64,000 bases of DNA from Pseudoalteromonas lipolytica (GCF_001306915.1 NZ_LJTC01000006.1:124774-188773), one strand, 5' to 3'. Numbered from the stretch's first letter, positions 45,601 to 54,573 are shown. Made by a program: numbers and translations. The notes: generated by a model from the sequence alone, not told the origin.

Positions 45601-46189
45601 ATTCGAAAAATACCATATTGACGATAGCTGGCAGGAAATGACCGAGCAGTGGATCCTTGCTGCACTGAATTGCCCACTAAACGATAAAGGGCTTAGTTTA
45701 TCAGTACTTGAGCCCGATACCTGTTTGGTCGAAATGGAATTTAACTTACCGCTGTTATCACTCTCAAGTGATAAGCTTAACCAAGTGTTGGTAAAGCACT
45801 TTAATTTACCAGGGCAGCTTGATTTTAGTGAGGTGCAAGGCTTACTAAAAGGCTTTATAGATTTAATATTTTGCTGGCAGGGTAAGTATTATATTCTTGA
45901 TTATAAATCGAACTTTTTAGGTAATAATGCGGCTGATTACCAACATGAGCAACTAGAGCAAGCCATGACCAGTCATCAGTATCATTTGCAGTATTTAATT
46001 TATACCGTGGCACTGCACCGTTTATTAAAACAACGTATTCAAGATTACGATAGCGTTACGCATTTAGGGGGTGTTTACTACACCTTCTTACGTGGTATGA
46101 GCGAAGGACAAGGGGTGTATTTTAATCAGTTAACAAAACAGCAGATAACTGAGCTGGATAGCTTATTCGCACAAGGAGCCATGCTATGA
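42614..46189 (+). CDS. recB: Exodeoxyribonuclease V subunit RecB
   Basis: A 1191-residue 3'-5' helicase and nuclease of RecBCD, used for double-strand break repair and for degrading phage DNA. Walker A IEASAGTGKTYTI, motif II VAMIDEFQDTDPVQY, motif III GDPKQAIYGFRGAD, motif V VTMHASKGLEYP and motif VI LLYVALTRAV are present. The C-terminal nuclease domain shows GFIDLIFCWQGKYYILDYKSN with the catalytic Asp-x-Lys. It overlaps both neighbours. Confidence 0.96.
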   Translation: MQTLNPMSMALCGQSLIEASAGTGKTYTITGLYLRYLLGLQKATGEDEQLNTPLSVEQILVVTFTEAATQEIKDRVRARIINARDALLGKKPDDELIEQVINEVTDKHVAFDLLDAAAKSMDEAAIFTIHGFCQRMLKQHAFESGVAFNLEFILDERELIQETLNDFWRAFVYPQSKERTQAITDIFPVPASLYSQVVSLLNKQGATITPEYDLDEIWQARDNFVAKVPAFKKACRESEFINAVKASDLSGSKTPGRKNSLAALEEYINNDELFFVFGTSKYSFEVWSTENLSDPANYKKNGSLLSHAMQAQFTEMAQLSSLINNGLNIAIVQYAAKWVASALAKRKQEQGVITPDDLLSNLHQALLSEQGQALSEKIATLFPVAMIDEFQDTDPVQYGIFSRIYGIKNTTLAMIGDPKQAIYGFRGADIFTYIGAKQAVSDDKQYTLDTNYRSSEGVVDSVNRLFAKNENSFIYNDAIPFQKVNAKGKQQDKAFLINGEMPSAFEFSVFVDEYAEANNKPTSKGVAQQALALQYTKKITELLKQADAGAATIAGKPLTAADICVLVRDRNEAQLMKAALAEAAIASVYLSRDSVFNQELSHHLLNFLTALHGQYDESLLRGVLAGPLFCLSYNHIYELHENESAWQEHLNFFAQLAHIWHKQGAMAMLERLLSHNQLAARWQGLGYNVERWLTDFRHLGEILQQKQIELEGTHRLLRWFAQKVSQQDGEAVQVRLESDANLVKIVTMHASKGLEYPIVFMPFACGYRESKEALYHKDGKLIYDLAKSDDAMQKAEQERLAEDLRLLYVALTRAVHFCSVGMYNIAQGRSARPGIQSTSIGHVLFAGLEIKSGDEWRALLQQFCEGSAHMHYEAFSQADELEKLTFAGADSEQAYQVNTVKADIQRDWRSTSFSSLTLKKHTDHIELGRSDEDHEKDEFLAQNANALTPYSFPKGAKPGSCLHEIFEQLDFTDPYALTRPASEQDDHALDKVIKTLFEKYHIDDSWQEMTEQWILAALNCPLNDKGLSLSVLEPDTCLVEMEFNLPLLSLSSDKLNQVLVKHFNLPGQLDFSEVQGLLKGFIDLIFCWQGKYYILDYKSNFLGNNAADYQHEQLEQAMTSHQYHLQYLIYTVALHRLLKQRIQDYDSVTHLGGVYYTFLRGMSEGQGVYFNQLTKQQITELDSLFAQGAML

Positions 46190-48270
46190 GTCAACTGACA
46201 TTCGGCTTTGATGACCATGAGCCAAACGAGCCAATGAATAAGCAGCCAGAAAAACCAGTGCAACCTGCCCAAAGCGATTCAGTGTTGCCTGCTATTGAAC
46301 TTAAAACACAGCCGTTACTGAGTTATTTACTTGAGGCAAAACGTATTCGCTTAGTGGATGTGAAACTCGCAGAGTTATTGACTGGCGCAGAGACTGTAAC
46401 CGGTTCACAAACACTGATAGAGAATAACAAAGCAGCGCACAGTGAGGTTTTTTACCTGATTTTATTACTTGCGGCCGCGCAGCAAAGTCAGCACAGCTGC
46501 TTAGAGCTCGTGAATATAAACTGGCAAAATCCGTTTGAAATTAGAGAGCAAAGCTTTGCTGATGCCAGCATTGCAGCCCCTGAGGTTTTAACCCCGTTTG
46601 CTATGGAATTTGGCCTTAATGAGGCTGTTAATAAACTAATGAATGCAGAGTGCGTAGGGGACGACAAGCCACTACTGTTGTTTGCGAATAAACTTTATTT
46701 TGCCCGCTTGGCAGAGTACGAAACCACACTGGCTTCGCGTTTACATCATTTAGCAACGAAAGAACTCACACTTGATGAAACTGAATTAACGTCATTACTT
46801 GAGGTGTATTTTCCTCGCAGTGACCATACAACCAACCCAAGCGATCCTATTAAAACATTAAACTGGCAAAAAGTAGCCTGTGCGATTGCTGCAACAAAAG
46901 GCTTTAGTGTGATCACTGGCGGCCCAGGTACAGGTAAAACTACCACAGTAACTAAGCTACTGGCCATTTTACAATCTTTGTATGCCAGTGCACCGCTAAC
47001 AATAAAGCTGGTTGCACCGACAGGTAAAGCGGCAGCGCGTTTAACCGAGTCGATTTTAGGGGCAAAGCAAAAGCTTAATATGATCCCTAATAATATCGCG
47101 CCACTTATTCCAGACAGTGCGCAAACGATTCACCGTTTACTGGGCGTTATTCCGCATACCAATAAGTTTCGCCATAACAAGCGTAACCCGCTGCATTTAG
47201 ATGTACTTATCATTGATGAAGCGTCGATGGTTGATTTATCGCTTATGGCAAAACTAATCGAGGCATTACCGAGCCATGCAAGGCTTATTTTACTGGGTGA
47301 TAAAGACCAATTAGCCTCGGTTGATACGGGCAGTATTCTTAGCGACCTATGCCAAGGGTTAGAGCTTGGCAAAATGCCTGATTACAGTAGTGAAAGAGCA
47401 GCGCAGCTTAATCGCGTTTGTTTTAATAATCAGAGCGAGATACCTGCGGCGAGCAGTCATTTTGTACTTAACGATTGTATTGCGTTTTTACAGCAAAGTT
47501 ATCGTTTTGATGGCAGCAGCGGCATTGGTCAATTAGCACAAGCTGTAAATACCAATAACAGTGGCTTACTGGGCTATGTTGAGCAAACGATTAATCAAGG
47601 TGGCTTTAAAGACCTTAAACTTAATTACAGCGTAATTAGTAAACCGATTGAGCAATTTGTGCAACAAGCGGCGTTGCAATATCACGATTATTTGCAGCTT
47701 ATCCAGCAAGGGGCAAGTGTTGCCAGTGTGCATAAGGCATTTTCGCATTATCAGTTGCTAGCTGCCGTAAGAGAGGGAGATTACGGTGTAAATAGCCTTA
47801 ATCAGCGTATTGAAAAAGCACTGGCTCAACAAGGTTTAATTTCGCCATATCAAAGGCATTACGTGGGTATGCCAATTATGATCAGCCAAAACGACTACCA
47901 ACTAAAACTGTTTAATGGCGACATAGGTATTTTAATGCACGATGAGCAAGGTCAGTTAAAAGCCATGTTTGTTGATGAACAAGAAAATATTCGTGCCTTT
48001 TCGCCCGCACGCTTACCTGCTCACGACAAAGTGTATGCCATGACAATTCATAAGTCGCAAGGCTCTGAATTTGCTTACACAGCGATGATTTTACCGCCAT
48101 TAAAACAGGCTAATCAGGGCATTAACAGACAATTGGTTTACACGGGGATCACCCGCGCGAAAACCACATTTGAGCTGGTGGCCGATAAAAATGTATTGCT
48201 CATGGCGATGAATAAATCTGTTACTCGTGCATCGGGTTTATACGATAGGTTAAAACATGAAGCTAGTTAA
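46186..48270 (+). CDS. recD: Exodeoxyribonuclease V subunit RecD
   Basis: A 694-residue 5'-3' helicase of RecBCD. Walker A ITGGPGTGKTTTV, motif Ia VAPTGKAAARL, Walker B LIIDEASMVDLSL, motif III LLGDKDQLASVDTG, and the C-terminal MTIHKSQGSEF and LVYTGITRAK are present. It is slightly longer than E. coli RecD (608) because of an N-terminal and a central extension. It overlaps recB by four bases and the GNAT gene by 14. Confidence 0.95.
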   Translation: MSQLTFGFDDHEPNEPMNKQPEKPVQPAQSDSVLPAIELKTQPLLSYLLEAKRIRLVDVKLAELLTGAETVTGSQTLIENNKAAHSEVFYLILLLAAAQQSQHSCLELVNINWQNPFEIREQSFADASIAAPEVLTPFAMEFGLNEAVNKLMNAECVGDDKPLLLFANKLYFARLAEYETTLASRLHHLATKELTLDETELTSLLEVYFPRSDHTTNPSDPIKTLNWQKVACAIAATKGFSVITGGPGTGKTTTVTKLLAILQSLYASAPLTIKLVAPTGKAAARLTESILGAKQKLNMIPNNIAPLIPDSAQTIHRLLGVIPHTNKFRHNKRNPLHLDVLIIDEASMVDLSLMAKLIEALPSHARLILLGDKDQLASVDTGSILSDLCQGLELGKMPDYSSERAAQLNRVCFNNQSEIPAASSHFVLNDCIAFLQQSYRFDGSSGIGQLAQAVNTNNSGLLGYVEQTINQGGFKDLKLNYSVISKPIEQFVQQAALQYHDYLQLIQQGASVASVHKAFSHYQLLAAVREGDYGVNSLNQRIEKALAQQGLISPYQRHYVGMPIMISQNDYQLKLFNGDIGILMHDEQGQLKAMFVDEQENIRAFSPARLPAHDKVYAMTIHKSQGSEFAYTAMILPPLKQANQGINRQLVYTGITRAKTTFELVADKNVLLMAMNKSVTRASGLYDRLKHEAS

Positions 48271-48712
48271 AGTAACGAGTGACCAACTCAACGAGTTAAT
48301 GGGTTGGTTTAACACAGAGGCTGAGCTGCGTATTTGGTCAGGGCCATTTTTTAATTACCCATTTGATACGCAAAGCTTTAAACACGATTTAAACCTAGAT
48401 GCGCTGAATTCCTACGCGTTGGTTAATGACGAAGGCCAGATGTTAGGGTTTGGTCAATACTATTTACGTGAAGGTCGTTGCCATTTAGGGCGGCTAGTTA
48501 TCGCGCCAAGTGAACGTGGTAAAGGTCTTGCAAAAGTGTTGATAAATTTACTAGGAGAGCAGGGCAAACAGCAATTGCAGTGTGATAGCTTGTCGTTGTT
48601 TGTGTATAGCCACAATACCCTTGCTAAAGCAGCTTATGAAAAAATGGGGTTTATTCAAACTCAGTACCCCGCGGACATGCCACTCGATGGCTGTATTTAT
48701 ATGACCTGCTAA
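48257..48712 (+). CDS. GNAT-family N-acetyltransferase
   Basis: A 151-residue acetyltransferase. The acetyl-CoA site is seen as CHLGRLVIAPSERGKGLAKVLI (R-G-x-G-L pattern), and the C-terminal SHNTLAKAAYEKMGF is typical. The substrate is unknown. Its start lies inside recD, so it is the last member of that operon. Its stop overlaps the stop of the convergent TRIC-type gene by four bases, leaving no room for a separate terminator. Confidence 0.88.
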   Translation: MKLVKVTSDQLNELMGWFNTEAELRIWSGPFFNYPFDTQSFKHDLNLDALNSYALVNDEGQMLGFGQYYLREGRCHLGRLVIAPSERGKGLAKVLINLLGEQGKQQLQCDSLSLFVYSHNTLAKAAYEKMGFIQTQYPADMPLDGCIYMTC

Positions 48713-49338
48713 GAGCGTTTAAAGCTGCTTTTACGAAACAGATTAGGTTGCCAGCCAAAGTGTATGGCGCCTAATCTTAAACATACCGTCACAGCAAATG
48801 CGCCAAGAATGCACCAAATATAACTCACCTCAAGGGTGAATAAAGCCGCGTAAGTTAACCCGCCAGATAAGCAAGCGGTGGAATAGAGTTCTTCACCCAT
48901 TACTAAAGGCACTTCTCGGCAGATCACATCACGCATCAGGCCACCAAAAATACCTGTGGTCATACCCATGGTGATGGCAACAATCATATCTGCGCCGCCG
49001 ATCAGCGCCTTTTCGATACCAATAATGTTGAAAATTGCCATCCCTACGGCATCCATTAATAGCATGGTGGTGTTACTTAAATCGGGTAAGTGACGAATTG
49101 ATAGAATAGAGGCGAATATGGCTATGTAAGTTGCGTACAAATAATCGGGCTGAGCTATCCAAAATACTGGTTTGTTAAGCAATATGTCTCGAAGTGTGCC
49201 ACCACCTAGAGCTGTGACTGTGGCAACAACCACCACACCAAAACCACCAACACTTTTTTCATGGCCCAGCAAGGTGCCAGAAATAGCAAAAAACGCTACA
49301 CCGATAATGCTTAAAAAATGAAAGTATTCTGATGTCAT
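48709..49338 (-). CDS. TRIC / UPF0126-family cation channel-like membrane protein
   Basis: A 209-residue inner-membrane protein with about seven TM segments and two UPF0126 halves. The repeated glycine motifs GGTLRDILLNKPVFW and GGLMRDVICREVPLVM are diagnostic of the bacterial TRIC (YadS/YicG) family, which forms trimeric potassium channels in studied members. ATG 49338 has GGAAG upstream. It is separated from the M20 gene behind it by a hairpin terminator. Confidence 0.9.
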   Translation of the reverse strand: MTSEYFHFLSIIGVAFFAISGTLLGHEKSVGGFGVVVVATVTALGGGTLRDILLNKPVFWIAQPDYLYATYIAIFASILSIRHLPDLSNTTMLLMDAVGMAIFNIIGIEKALIGGADMIVAITMGMTTGIFGGLMRDVICREVPLVMGEELYSTACLSGGLTYAALFTLEVSYIWCILGAFAVTVCLRLGAIHFGWQPNLFRKSSFKRS

Positions 49339-49415
49339 GGGGCTTCCTTACCTGTTTATAGTAATCTAACCCTAGCAAAATGAACTTTATTGATGCTGAA
49401 CAGCTAAGAAAATAG

Positions 49416-49438
49416 GGCGGGTAGTGATGTCACCCGCC
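49416..49438 (-). terminator. Terminator after the M20 amidohydrolase gene
   Basis: Stem GGCGGGT / ACCCGCC with a nine-base loop. On the minus strand it is followed by CTATTTTCTT. Confidence 0.65.
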
Positions 49439-49454
49439 GGTAAGAAAATAATTA

Positions 49455-50744
49455 TTATTTTAGATAATCAACCACTAATTGCGTCATTGCATTTACGCCA
49501 AGCTGTAAAGCTTTTTCGTCTGCAAAAAAGTGTGGTGAATGGTTACTTGGTGCTGTAACTGCATCTTGACCTTTTGGTGTGACACCTAAGAAAAAGAACA
49601 TGCCTGGTGTTTCTAAGGCGTAGTAACTAAAGTCTTCAGCACCTGTGATAAGTGGTGTTGTGATCAGGTTTTCTTTACCAACTACACCAGCAAGTGTTGG
49701 TGTCATTTTCTTGGTTAGTTCAACATCGTTCACTGTTACCGGGTAACCATGGTCAATGTGAACATGGGCTTCTGCGCCACCTGATTCAGCTACCATCTCA
49801 GCGGTTTTAGCTAAACGTTTTTTAATGTCAGCACGCATTTCTTGGTCAAAGGTACGAATTGTGCCCACCATTTCAACTTGATCAGGGATGATGTTGTTAC
49901 GCACACCGCCATTAATGGCACCAAATGAAACCACCGAAGGCGCTTTAGTCACATCAACTTGGCGAGAAGCGATGGTTTGTGTTGCCATAATAATTTGTGA
50001 TGACGCCACAATTGGGTCAACCCCATTCCAAGGGCGAGAACCGTGAGTTTGGCGACCTTTTACTGTGATTGTAAATTTGTCGGCGCTGGCCATTAGCGGC
50101 CCTTCACGAAAACCAATTTGTCCGGTATTAAGAGAGCTGGTTACGTGTAAACCAAATACAGCTTCTGGCTTTTCTTTAAATAAGCCTTCTTTAAGCATCA
50201 GCTCTGCACCGCCTTCTTCGCCATCAGGAGCACCTTCTTCAGCAGGTTGGAAGACAAACAGAATATCACCCGCGAGCTCTTCTTTAATTTTTACTAAAGA
50301 CTCAGCGGCTGCCATTAAAATAGCCACATGGTTATCATGACCACAGGCATGCATTACGCCAACGGTATTACCTTTGTACTCTGTTGTTTGAGTTGACGCG
50401 AAAGGTAAGTCTACTTGCTCTTTTACAGGTAGTGCATCCATATCAGCACGTAGCGCAATAAGCGGGCCTTTTTTGCCCCCTTTAAGTTTGGCAACCACAC
50501 CGGTATGTGCCACACCTGTTTGAACCTCAAGGCCTAGAGAACGTAAATGCTTAGCAACGTATTTAGCTGTTTCAAACTCACGGTTACTAAGCTCTGGGTT
50601 TTGATGCAAATGACGGCGCCATTTAATGACTTTTTCGCTGACGCTTTTATTTGCAGATTTAAGTTCAGAATTAATATCACTCGCAAATGCAGGGGTAGAA
50701 ATAGCACTGAGAAGTAGGCTGGTCGAAAGTAGTTTGTTTAACAT
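49455..50744 (-). CDS. Exported M20D amidohydrolase
   Basis: A 429-residue metallohydrolase of the M20D (N-acyl-amino acid / hippurate-type) family. ATG 50744 is chosen, with AAGGA six bases upstream, and gives a clean signal peptide (LLSTSLLLSAISTPAFASD); the longer frame adds an unlikely extension. Metal and catalytic motifs: VMHACGHDNHVAILM, FQPAEEG, FGLHVTSS and the C-terminal GAEDFSYYALETPG. It probably deacylates peptides or N-acyl amino acids in the periplasm. It is divergent from a Crp-like regulator gene with a palindrome between them. Confidence 0.9.
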   Translation of the reverse strand: MLNKLLSTSLLLSAISTPAFASDINSELKSANKSVSEKVIKWRRHLHQNPELSNREFETAKYVAKHLRSLGLEVQTGVAHTGVVAKLKGGKKGPLIALRADMDALPVKEQVDLPFASTQTTEYKGNTVGVMHACGHDNHVAILMAAAESLVKIKEELAGDILFVFQPAEEGAPDGEEGGAELMLKEGLFKEKPEAVFGLHVTSSLNTGQIGFREGPLMASADKFTITVKGRQTHGSRPWNGVDPIVASSQIIMATQTIASRQVDVTKAPSVVSFGAINGGVRNNIIPDQVEMVGTIRTFDQEMRADIKKRLAKTAEMVAESGGAEAHVHIDHGYPVTVNDVELTKKMTPTLAGVVGKENLITTPLITGAEDFSYYALETPGMFFFLGVTPKGQDAVTAPSNHSPHFFADEKALQLGVNAMTQLVVDYLK

Positions 50745-50761
50745 CCCGTATCCTTTTATTA

Positions 50762-50775
50762 TTTGGATATCCAAA
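50762..50775. promoter_or_regulatory. Palindrome between the M20 and Crp-like genes
   Basis: TTTGGATATCCAAA, a perfect 14-base palindrome 18 bases before the M20 start codon, with a half copy (TTGGATAT) about 50 bases away at 50813. A candidate site for the divergently encoded regulator; it does not match the E. coli CRP or FNR consensus. Confidence 0.4.
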
Positions 50776-50853
50776 CAACCTGTGAAACGCTGAATTCTGC
50801 ATTTTGAGATGGCTTGGATATATGCACACTACTCCAATGTAAAGGATAAACAC

Positions 50854-51516
50854 TTGAATGAACAAGACCTTTCGGTAATTAACCAAGACAAATGGTTTAA
50901 AAATCGCACACAAATATTTAGGGACAAGCTAGTAAAAAATGCTAAATTAATCACCTTAAATGCGGGTGATGCATTGTTTTTGCGTGGTGATGAAAATACC
51001 GGTCTGTATTGTGTTATTAATGGCGTGCTTAGAGTTTCTGGGGTCAATAGCCAAGGCAAAGAAGCCGTGCTCAGTTTTGTAACCGGTGCTATGTGGTTTG
51101 GTGAAGTGGCTTTGTTTGATGGTGGTAAACGCACCCACGATGTGTATGCTCAAACTGCGGTACGACTTTTACACTTACCTGAGCGGGCATTAACTCAGTT
51201 ATTACAAGAGCATCCTGCTTATTGGCATGATTTTGGGCTGCTGCTTACCAATAAAGTGCGAAACCTGTTTGACTCATTAGAAGATCACGCACTGCTTACA
51301 GCAAAGCAAAAGGTGAGTAAGCGGTTATGCATGCTTTTTCAATCGTCACACCAAAGCTGTTTGCCGCTTACCCAGCAACAACTTGCCGATATGACCTATT
51401 TAACACGGCAAACCATTAACCAAATATTACAATCCCTGCAAGCTGATTCAATTATTAATCTTAAATATCAAACGATTGAGATTATTGATATCGATAAATT
51501 GCAATCTCAATGCTAG
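50854..51516 (+). CDS. Crp/Fnr-family transcriptional regulator
   Basis: A 220-residue regulator with an N-terminal cyclic-nucleotide-binding-type domain (LNAGDALFLRGDENTGLYCVINGVLRVSGV, WFGEVALFDGGKRTHD) and a C-terminal winged HTH (LTQQQLADMTYLTRQTINQILQSL). TTG 50854 is used because AAGGA lies seven bases upstream; the ORF could start at ATG 50809. No Fe-S Cys cluster like that of Fnr is present at the N-terminus. It probably regulates the divergent M20 gene. Confidence 0.85.
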   Translation: MNEQDLSVINQDKWFKNRTQIFRDKLVKNAKLITLNAGDALFLRGDENTGLYCVINGVLRVSGVNSQGKEAVLSFVTGAMWFGEVALFDGGKRTHDVYAQTAVRLLHLPERALTQLLQEHPAYWHDFGLLLTNKVRNLFDSLEDHALLTAKQKVSKRLCMLFQSSHQSCLPLTQQQLADMTYLTRQTINQILQSLQADSIINLKYQTIEIIDIDKLQSQC

Positions 51517-51570
51517 CTTGGAACTAAAATTGCTACAAAGTTGTAATCAAGCTTAAATGGAAGACAACTT

Positions 51571-51975
51571 GTGGCAATTACATTTCATAATCAATATAAC
51601 CCTTATCACGCTTCGGCTGCTGCTAAGCTGTCGCAAACGGCTCGCACTGAGGGTGTGAAAGCCATGCATACGCCAGCATCTTCAGCACAACAACTTTTAC
51701 AAAAGCAGCCTGAGCCCAGCTCTTTTTTAGCACAAGCTCAAGAAGCTTTGGTTTATCAGCGGCTCGGGGTTGATAAAGAGAAAATTGATGAAATAAAAGC
51801 GCAAATAGAGAAGCTTGCTGAACAAATGCAACAACAAGGTGCCGATACTAAAGCACTGCAAGAAAAAATGAATGAGCTGCAAGCGATGCTTGATGAAGAG
51901 TATCAAAAGGGACGCGAACGCATGGATATGCGACCAGAAGCTGAAAAAGGCAAAGTTATTGATGCGCTGGTTTAA
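51571..51975 (+). CDS. Hypothetical coiled-coil protein
   Basis: A 134-residue soluble protein starting at GTG 51571. The N-terminal third is low-complexity (Ala, Ser, Gln, Pro); the C-terminal half is a coiled coil (KIDEIKAQIEKLAEQMQQQG, LQEKMNELQAMLDEEY). There is no signal peptide and no recognised domain. The layout is similar to small proteins annotated near flagellar or motility functions in relatives, but nothing in the neighbourhood supports that. Confidence 0.65.
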   Translation: MAITFHNQYNPYHASAAAKLSQTARTEGVKAMHTPASSAQQLLQKQPEPSSFLAQAQEALVYQRLGVDKEKIDEIKAQIEKLAEQMQQQGADTKALQEKMNELQAMLDEEYQKGRERMDMRPEAEKGKVIDALV

Positions 51976-52079
51976 TGTGTGATTATAAGCTAGCAACTTT
52001 AAATGTCGGCTAGTTGACATTCTTGTTGGTGAATTTTCTGCTAATCTGAATTTTGAACACAGTTTTGGCAGGAAAAACA

Positions 52080-52583
52080 ATGAAAACATTAAAACAACAA
52101 CTGACAAATTACGCCCTTTATCACCGTTCTAAACGCAATATTGTCACTCACTTTATCGGCATCCCATTAATAGTGTTTGCAATTATTTGTTTATTACAAC
52201 GCGTCACGCTTATCTCAGAGCCTGCCGTTATCTCCTTGGCAACCGTGGTAATTGCGCTCACCTGTCTTTATTACTTAATGCTTAGCTTATCTATGGGGTT
52301 AATTATGGCTGTATGCTTAAGTTTGTTAAGCATTGCTGCTGAGCCTGTGGTGTCGCTTTCAACAGAGTTATGGCTAACTGTGAGCATTGGCAGTTTCGTT
52401 GTTGGTTGGGTGTTTCAGTTTATTGGTCACTATTTTGAAGGTAAAAAGCCAGCCTTTGTTGATGATTTAATTGGTTTGGTCATAGGGCCGTTATTTGTAT
52501 TAGCAGAGTTCTTGATTATGCTTGGTTTTTATAAAGATATTGCTGATCATATCGAACAACATGCAGGGCCTAATAAAGCATAA
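52080..52583 (+). CDS. Mpo1-like (DUF962) membrane protein
   Basis: A 167-residue protein with about four TM segments and the family pattern YHRSKRNIVTHFIGIPLI near the start, then GWVFQFIGHYFEGKKPAF and GLVIGPLFVLAE. In yeast Mpo1 is an Fe-dependent dioxygenase acting on 2-hydroxy fatty acids; the His residues involved (TH, GH) are present here. ATG 52080 has CAGGA upstream. It lies 21 bases before the SDR gene, so they probably form one transcript. Confidence 0.82.
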   Translation: MKTLKQQLTNYALYHRSKRNIVTHFIGIPLIVFAIICLLQRVTLISEPAVISLATVVIALTCLYYLMLSLSMGLIMAVCLSLLSIAAEPVVSLSTELWLTVSIGSFVVGWVFQFIGHYFEGKKPAFVDDLIGLVIGPLFVLAEFLIMLGFYKDIADHIEQHAGPNKA

Positions 52584-52604
52584 CAACAATAATAAGGAAC
52601 ACAC

Positions 52605-53393
52605 ATGCAATTAAATGGTAAAACAGTTTGGGTTACTGGGGCATCTTCTGGAATTGGTGAGGCACTTTGTGAGCAATTGGCGGCAAAAGGGGCAACGCTA
52701 GTACTGTCTGCCCGTAATGAGGAAAAACTCAACGCTCTTAATACAAGACTCGGCGGTAATCATCATGTGGTCGCCCTTGATTTGGCAAAGCCCGAAGCCT
52801 TACTTGAAGATATGCCAGCAGTGATCGAGCGAATTGGCCGCATTGATGTGCTTATCAATAACGGTGGGGTGTCGCAGCGTAGTCTATTTTTAGAAAACGA
52901 ATTTACGGTTTATCGCCAACTGATGGAAGTAAACTATTTTGGTTTAATTGCTTTAACTAAGGCGGTCGTACCACAGATGGTGAAGCAAGGTATGGGCATG
53001 GTGGTATCAATTAGCAGTGTAGCGGGTAAAGTCGGTTCAAAATTCAGAACTGGGTATTCGGGTTCTAAGTATGCAGTTGTGGGCTTTATGGATTGCTTAA
53101 GAGCAGAACTAGCCGACAAAAATGTGAATTGCCTGACTATTTGCCCAGGTTCAATTAAAACAGCCATTGCGCATAATTCGTTAGATGGCCAAGGTAAACC
53201 GCAAAATAAACCAGAACAATCAATCGAAAACGGCATGGATGTGGCAAAAGCGGCTGCAAAAATGATTAAAGCCATTGAAGCAGAGAAAGATGAAGTTGTT
53301 ATTGGTGAGGGAATAAGTGGTTTAGCACCGACTATCAAGCGTTTTTTCCCGGGCTTTTTTAATCGCCTCACAGCAAAAATGAATTACCGATAA
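52605..53393 (+). CDS. Short-chain dehydrogenase/reductase
   Basis: A 262-residue classical SDR oxidoreductase. Cofactor motif TGASSGIGEAL, NNGGVS (the NNAG position), catalytic Ser in VSISSVAGK and YSGSKYAV with Tyr and Lys are all present. The Asp in ALDLAKPE gives little information on NADH versus NADPH. The C-terminal part resembles DHRS7-like / sterol-type SDRs. The substrate is unknown; it is co-transcribed with the Mpo1-like gene, which may hint at lipid substrates. Confidence 0.88.
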   Translation: MQLNGKTVWVTGASSGIGEALCEQLAAKGATLVLSARNEEKLNALNTRLGGNHHVVALDLAKPEALLEDMPAVIERIGRIDVLINNGGVSQRSLFLENEFTVYRQLMEVNYFGLIALTKAVVPQMVKQGMGMVVSISSVAGKVGSKFRTGYSGSKYAVVGFMDCLRAELADKNVNCLTICPGSIKTAIAHNSLDGQGKPQNKPEQSIENGMDVAKAAAKMIKAIEAEKDEVVIGEGISGLAPTIKRFFPGFFNRLTAKMNYR

Positions 53394-53430
53394 TCCATTG
53401 TCATTTGTTAGCGAATGATTCTCAGTAAAC

Positions 53431-53459
53431 AATGCGCAACTTGGGTTGCGCATTTTTTG
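53431..53459 (+). terminator. Terminator of the SDR gene
   Basis: Stem AATGCGCAAC / GTTGCGCATT with a four-base loop, followed by TTTTG. Confidence 0.85.
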
Positions 53460-53577
53460 TACCAAATGGTCGGATTATTATCACTTTAATCGATAAAAGG
53501 CACTAGTTTGCTATGGTTAAACGGGGATGGATTAGCATACAATGGGGTAAAAGTAGTCCAAACAAGAGAGAATAACA

Positions 53578-54573
53578 ATGGCCGCATTTGGTACTGTATT
53601 TATGCCACAAATGATCCAAGCACGTTTTGCTGATAACTCATGGAGTGAAAGCGCGCTGGTCCCATCTGATAAAATCGAATTACATGCGGGTGCTCACGTA
53701 TTACATTACTCAAGCACCTGTTTTGAAGGATTAAAAGCATTTCGTCACGAAGATGGCTCGGTCTATATCTTTCGTATGGATGCTAACATTGCGCGTATGA
53801 AACAAAGCTCTAAGTTACTAAACTTACCTGACTTTGACGAAAGCATGCTTGAGCAAATGATCAAAGACATTGTAAAAGAGTATGCAGACGAAACACCAAC
53901 ACCGCCGGGTTCAATGTATATTCGCCCAACTCACATTGGTACAGAAGCGGCAATCGGTAAAGCGGCTGCACCGTCAATGAGTTCCTTACTTTATGTATTA
54001 CTTTCGCCAGTAGGTGATTACTTCTCAGGCGGTGCTACAGCATTACGTGTATTACTTGAAGAAGACGGCATGCGCTGCGCACCACACATGGGTATGGTTA
54101 AAAGTGGTGGTAACTACGCAAGTGCATTAGGTCCAATCTTAGAAGCTCGCTCAGAGCATCAAGCAGACCAAATTTTATTCTGCCCTGGTGGTGATGTACA
54201 AGAAACGGGTGCTGCAAACTTCATTTTAATTGATGGTGATGAGATCATCACAAAAGCACTTGATAGCACATTCTTACACGGTGTGACGCGTAATAGTATT
54301 TTAACGATTGCTAAAGATTTAGGTATGACAGTATCTGAGCGTAACTTTACTGTGTCTGAGTTACTAGAAAGAGCCGCTAAACCAGGTACTGAAGCTGCGT
54401 TATCAGGTACCGCTGCAGTTCTTACCTCGGTTGGCACACTTATTCATAACGACCAAGAGTTTAAAGTGGGGTCGGGTGAACCAGGTGAGAAAGTTGCTAA
54501 ATTACGCCAAGCATTGAATGATATTCAATGGGGTAAATCAGCAGATACTCATGGCTGGTTAACAAAAGTATAA
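53578..54573 (+). CDS. ilvE: Branched-chain amino acid aminotransferase
   Basis: A 331-residue PLP enzyme exchanging amino groups between glutamate and the keto acids of Leu, Ile and Val. Fold type IV motifs: the PLP Lys in MGMVKSGGNYASALG, CPGGDVQETGAANFI and STFLHGVTRNSIL. HYSSTCFEGLKAFR places it with the longer, eukaryote-like BCAT group. Monocistronic, with its own terminator. Confidence 0.94.
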   Translation: MAAFGTVFMPQMIQARFADNSWSESALVPSDKIELHAGAHVLHYSSTCFEGLKAFRHEDGSVYIFRMDANIARMKQSSKLLNLPDFDESMLEQMIKDIVKEYADETPTPPGSMYIRPTHIGTEAAIGKAAAPSMSSLLYVLLSPVGDYFSGGATALRVLLEEDGMRCAPHMGMVKSGGNYASALGPILEARSEHQADQILFCPGGDVQETGAANFILIDGDEIITKALDSTFLHGVTRNSILTIAKDLGMTVSERNFTVSELLERAAKPGTEAALSGTAAVLTSVGTLIHNDQEFKVGSGEPGEKVAKLRQALNDIQWGKSADTHGWLTKV

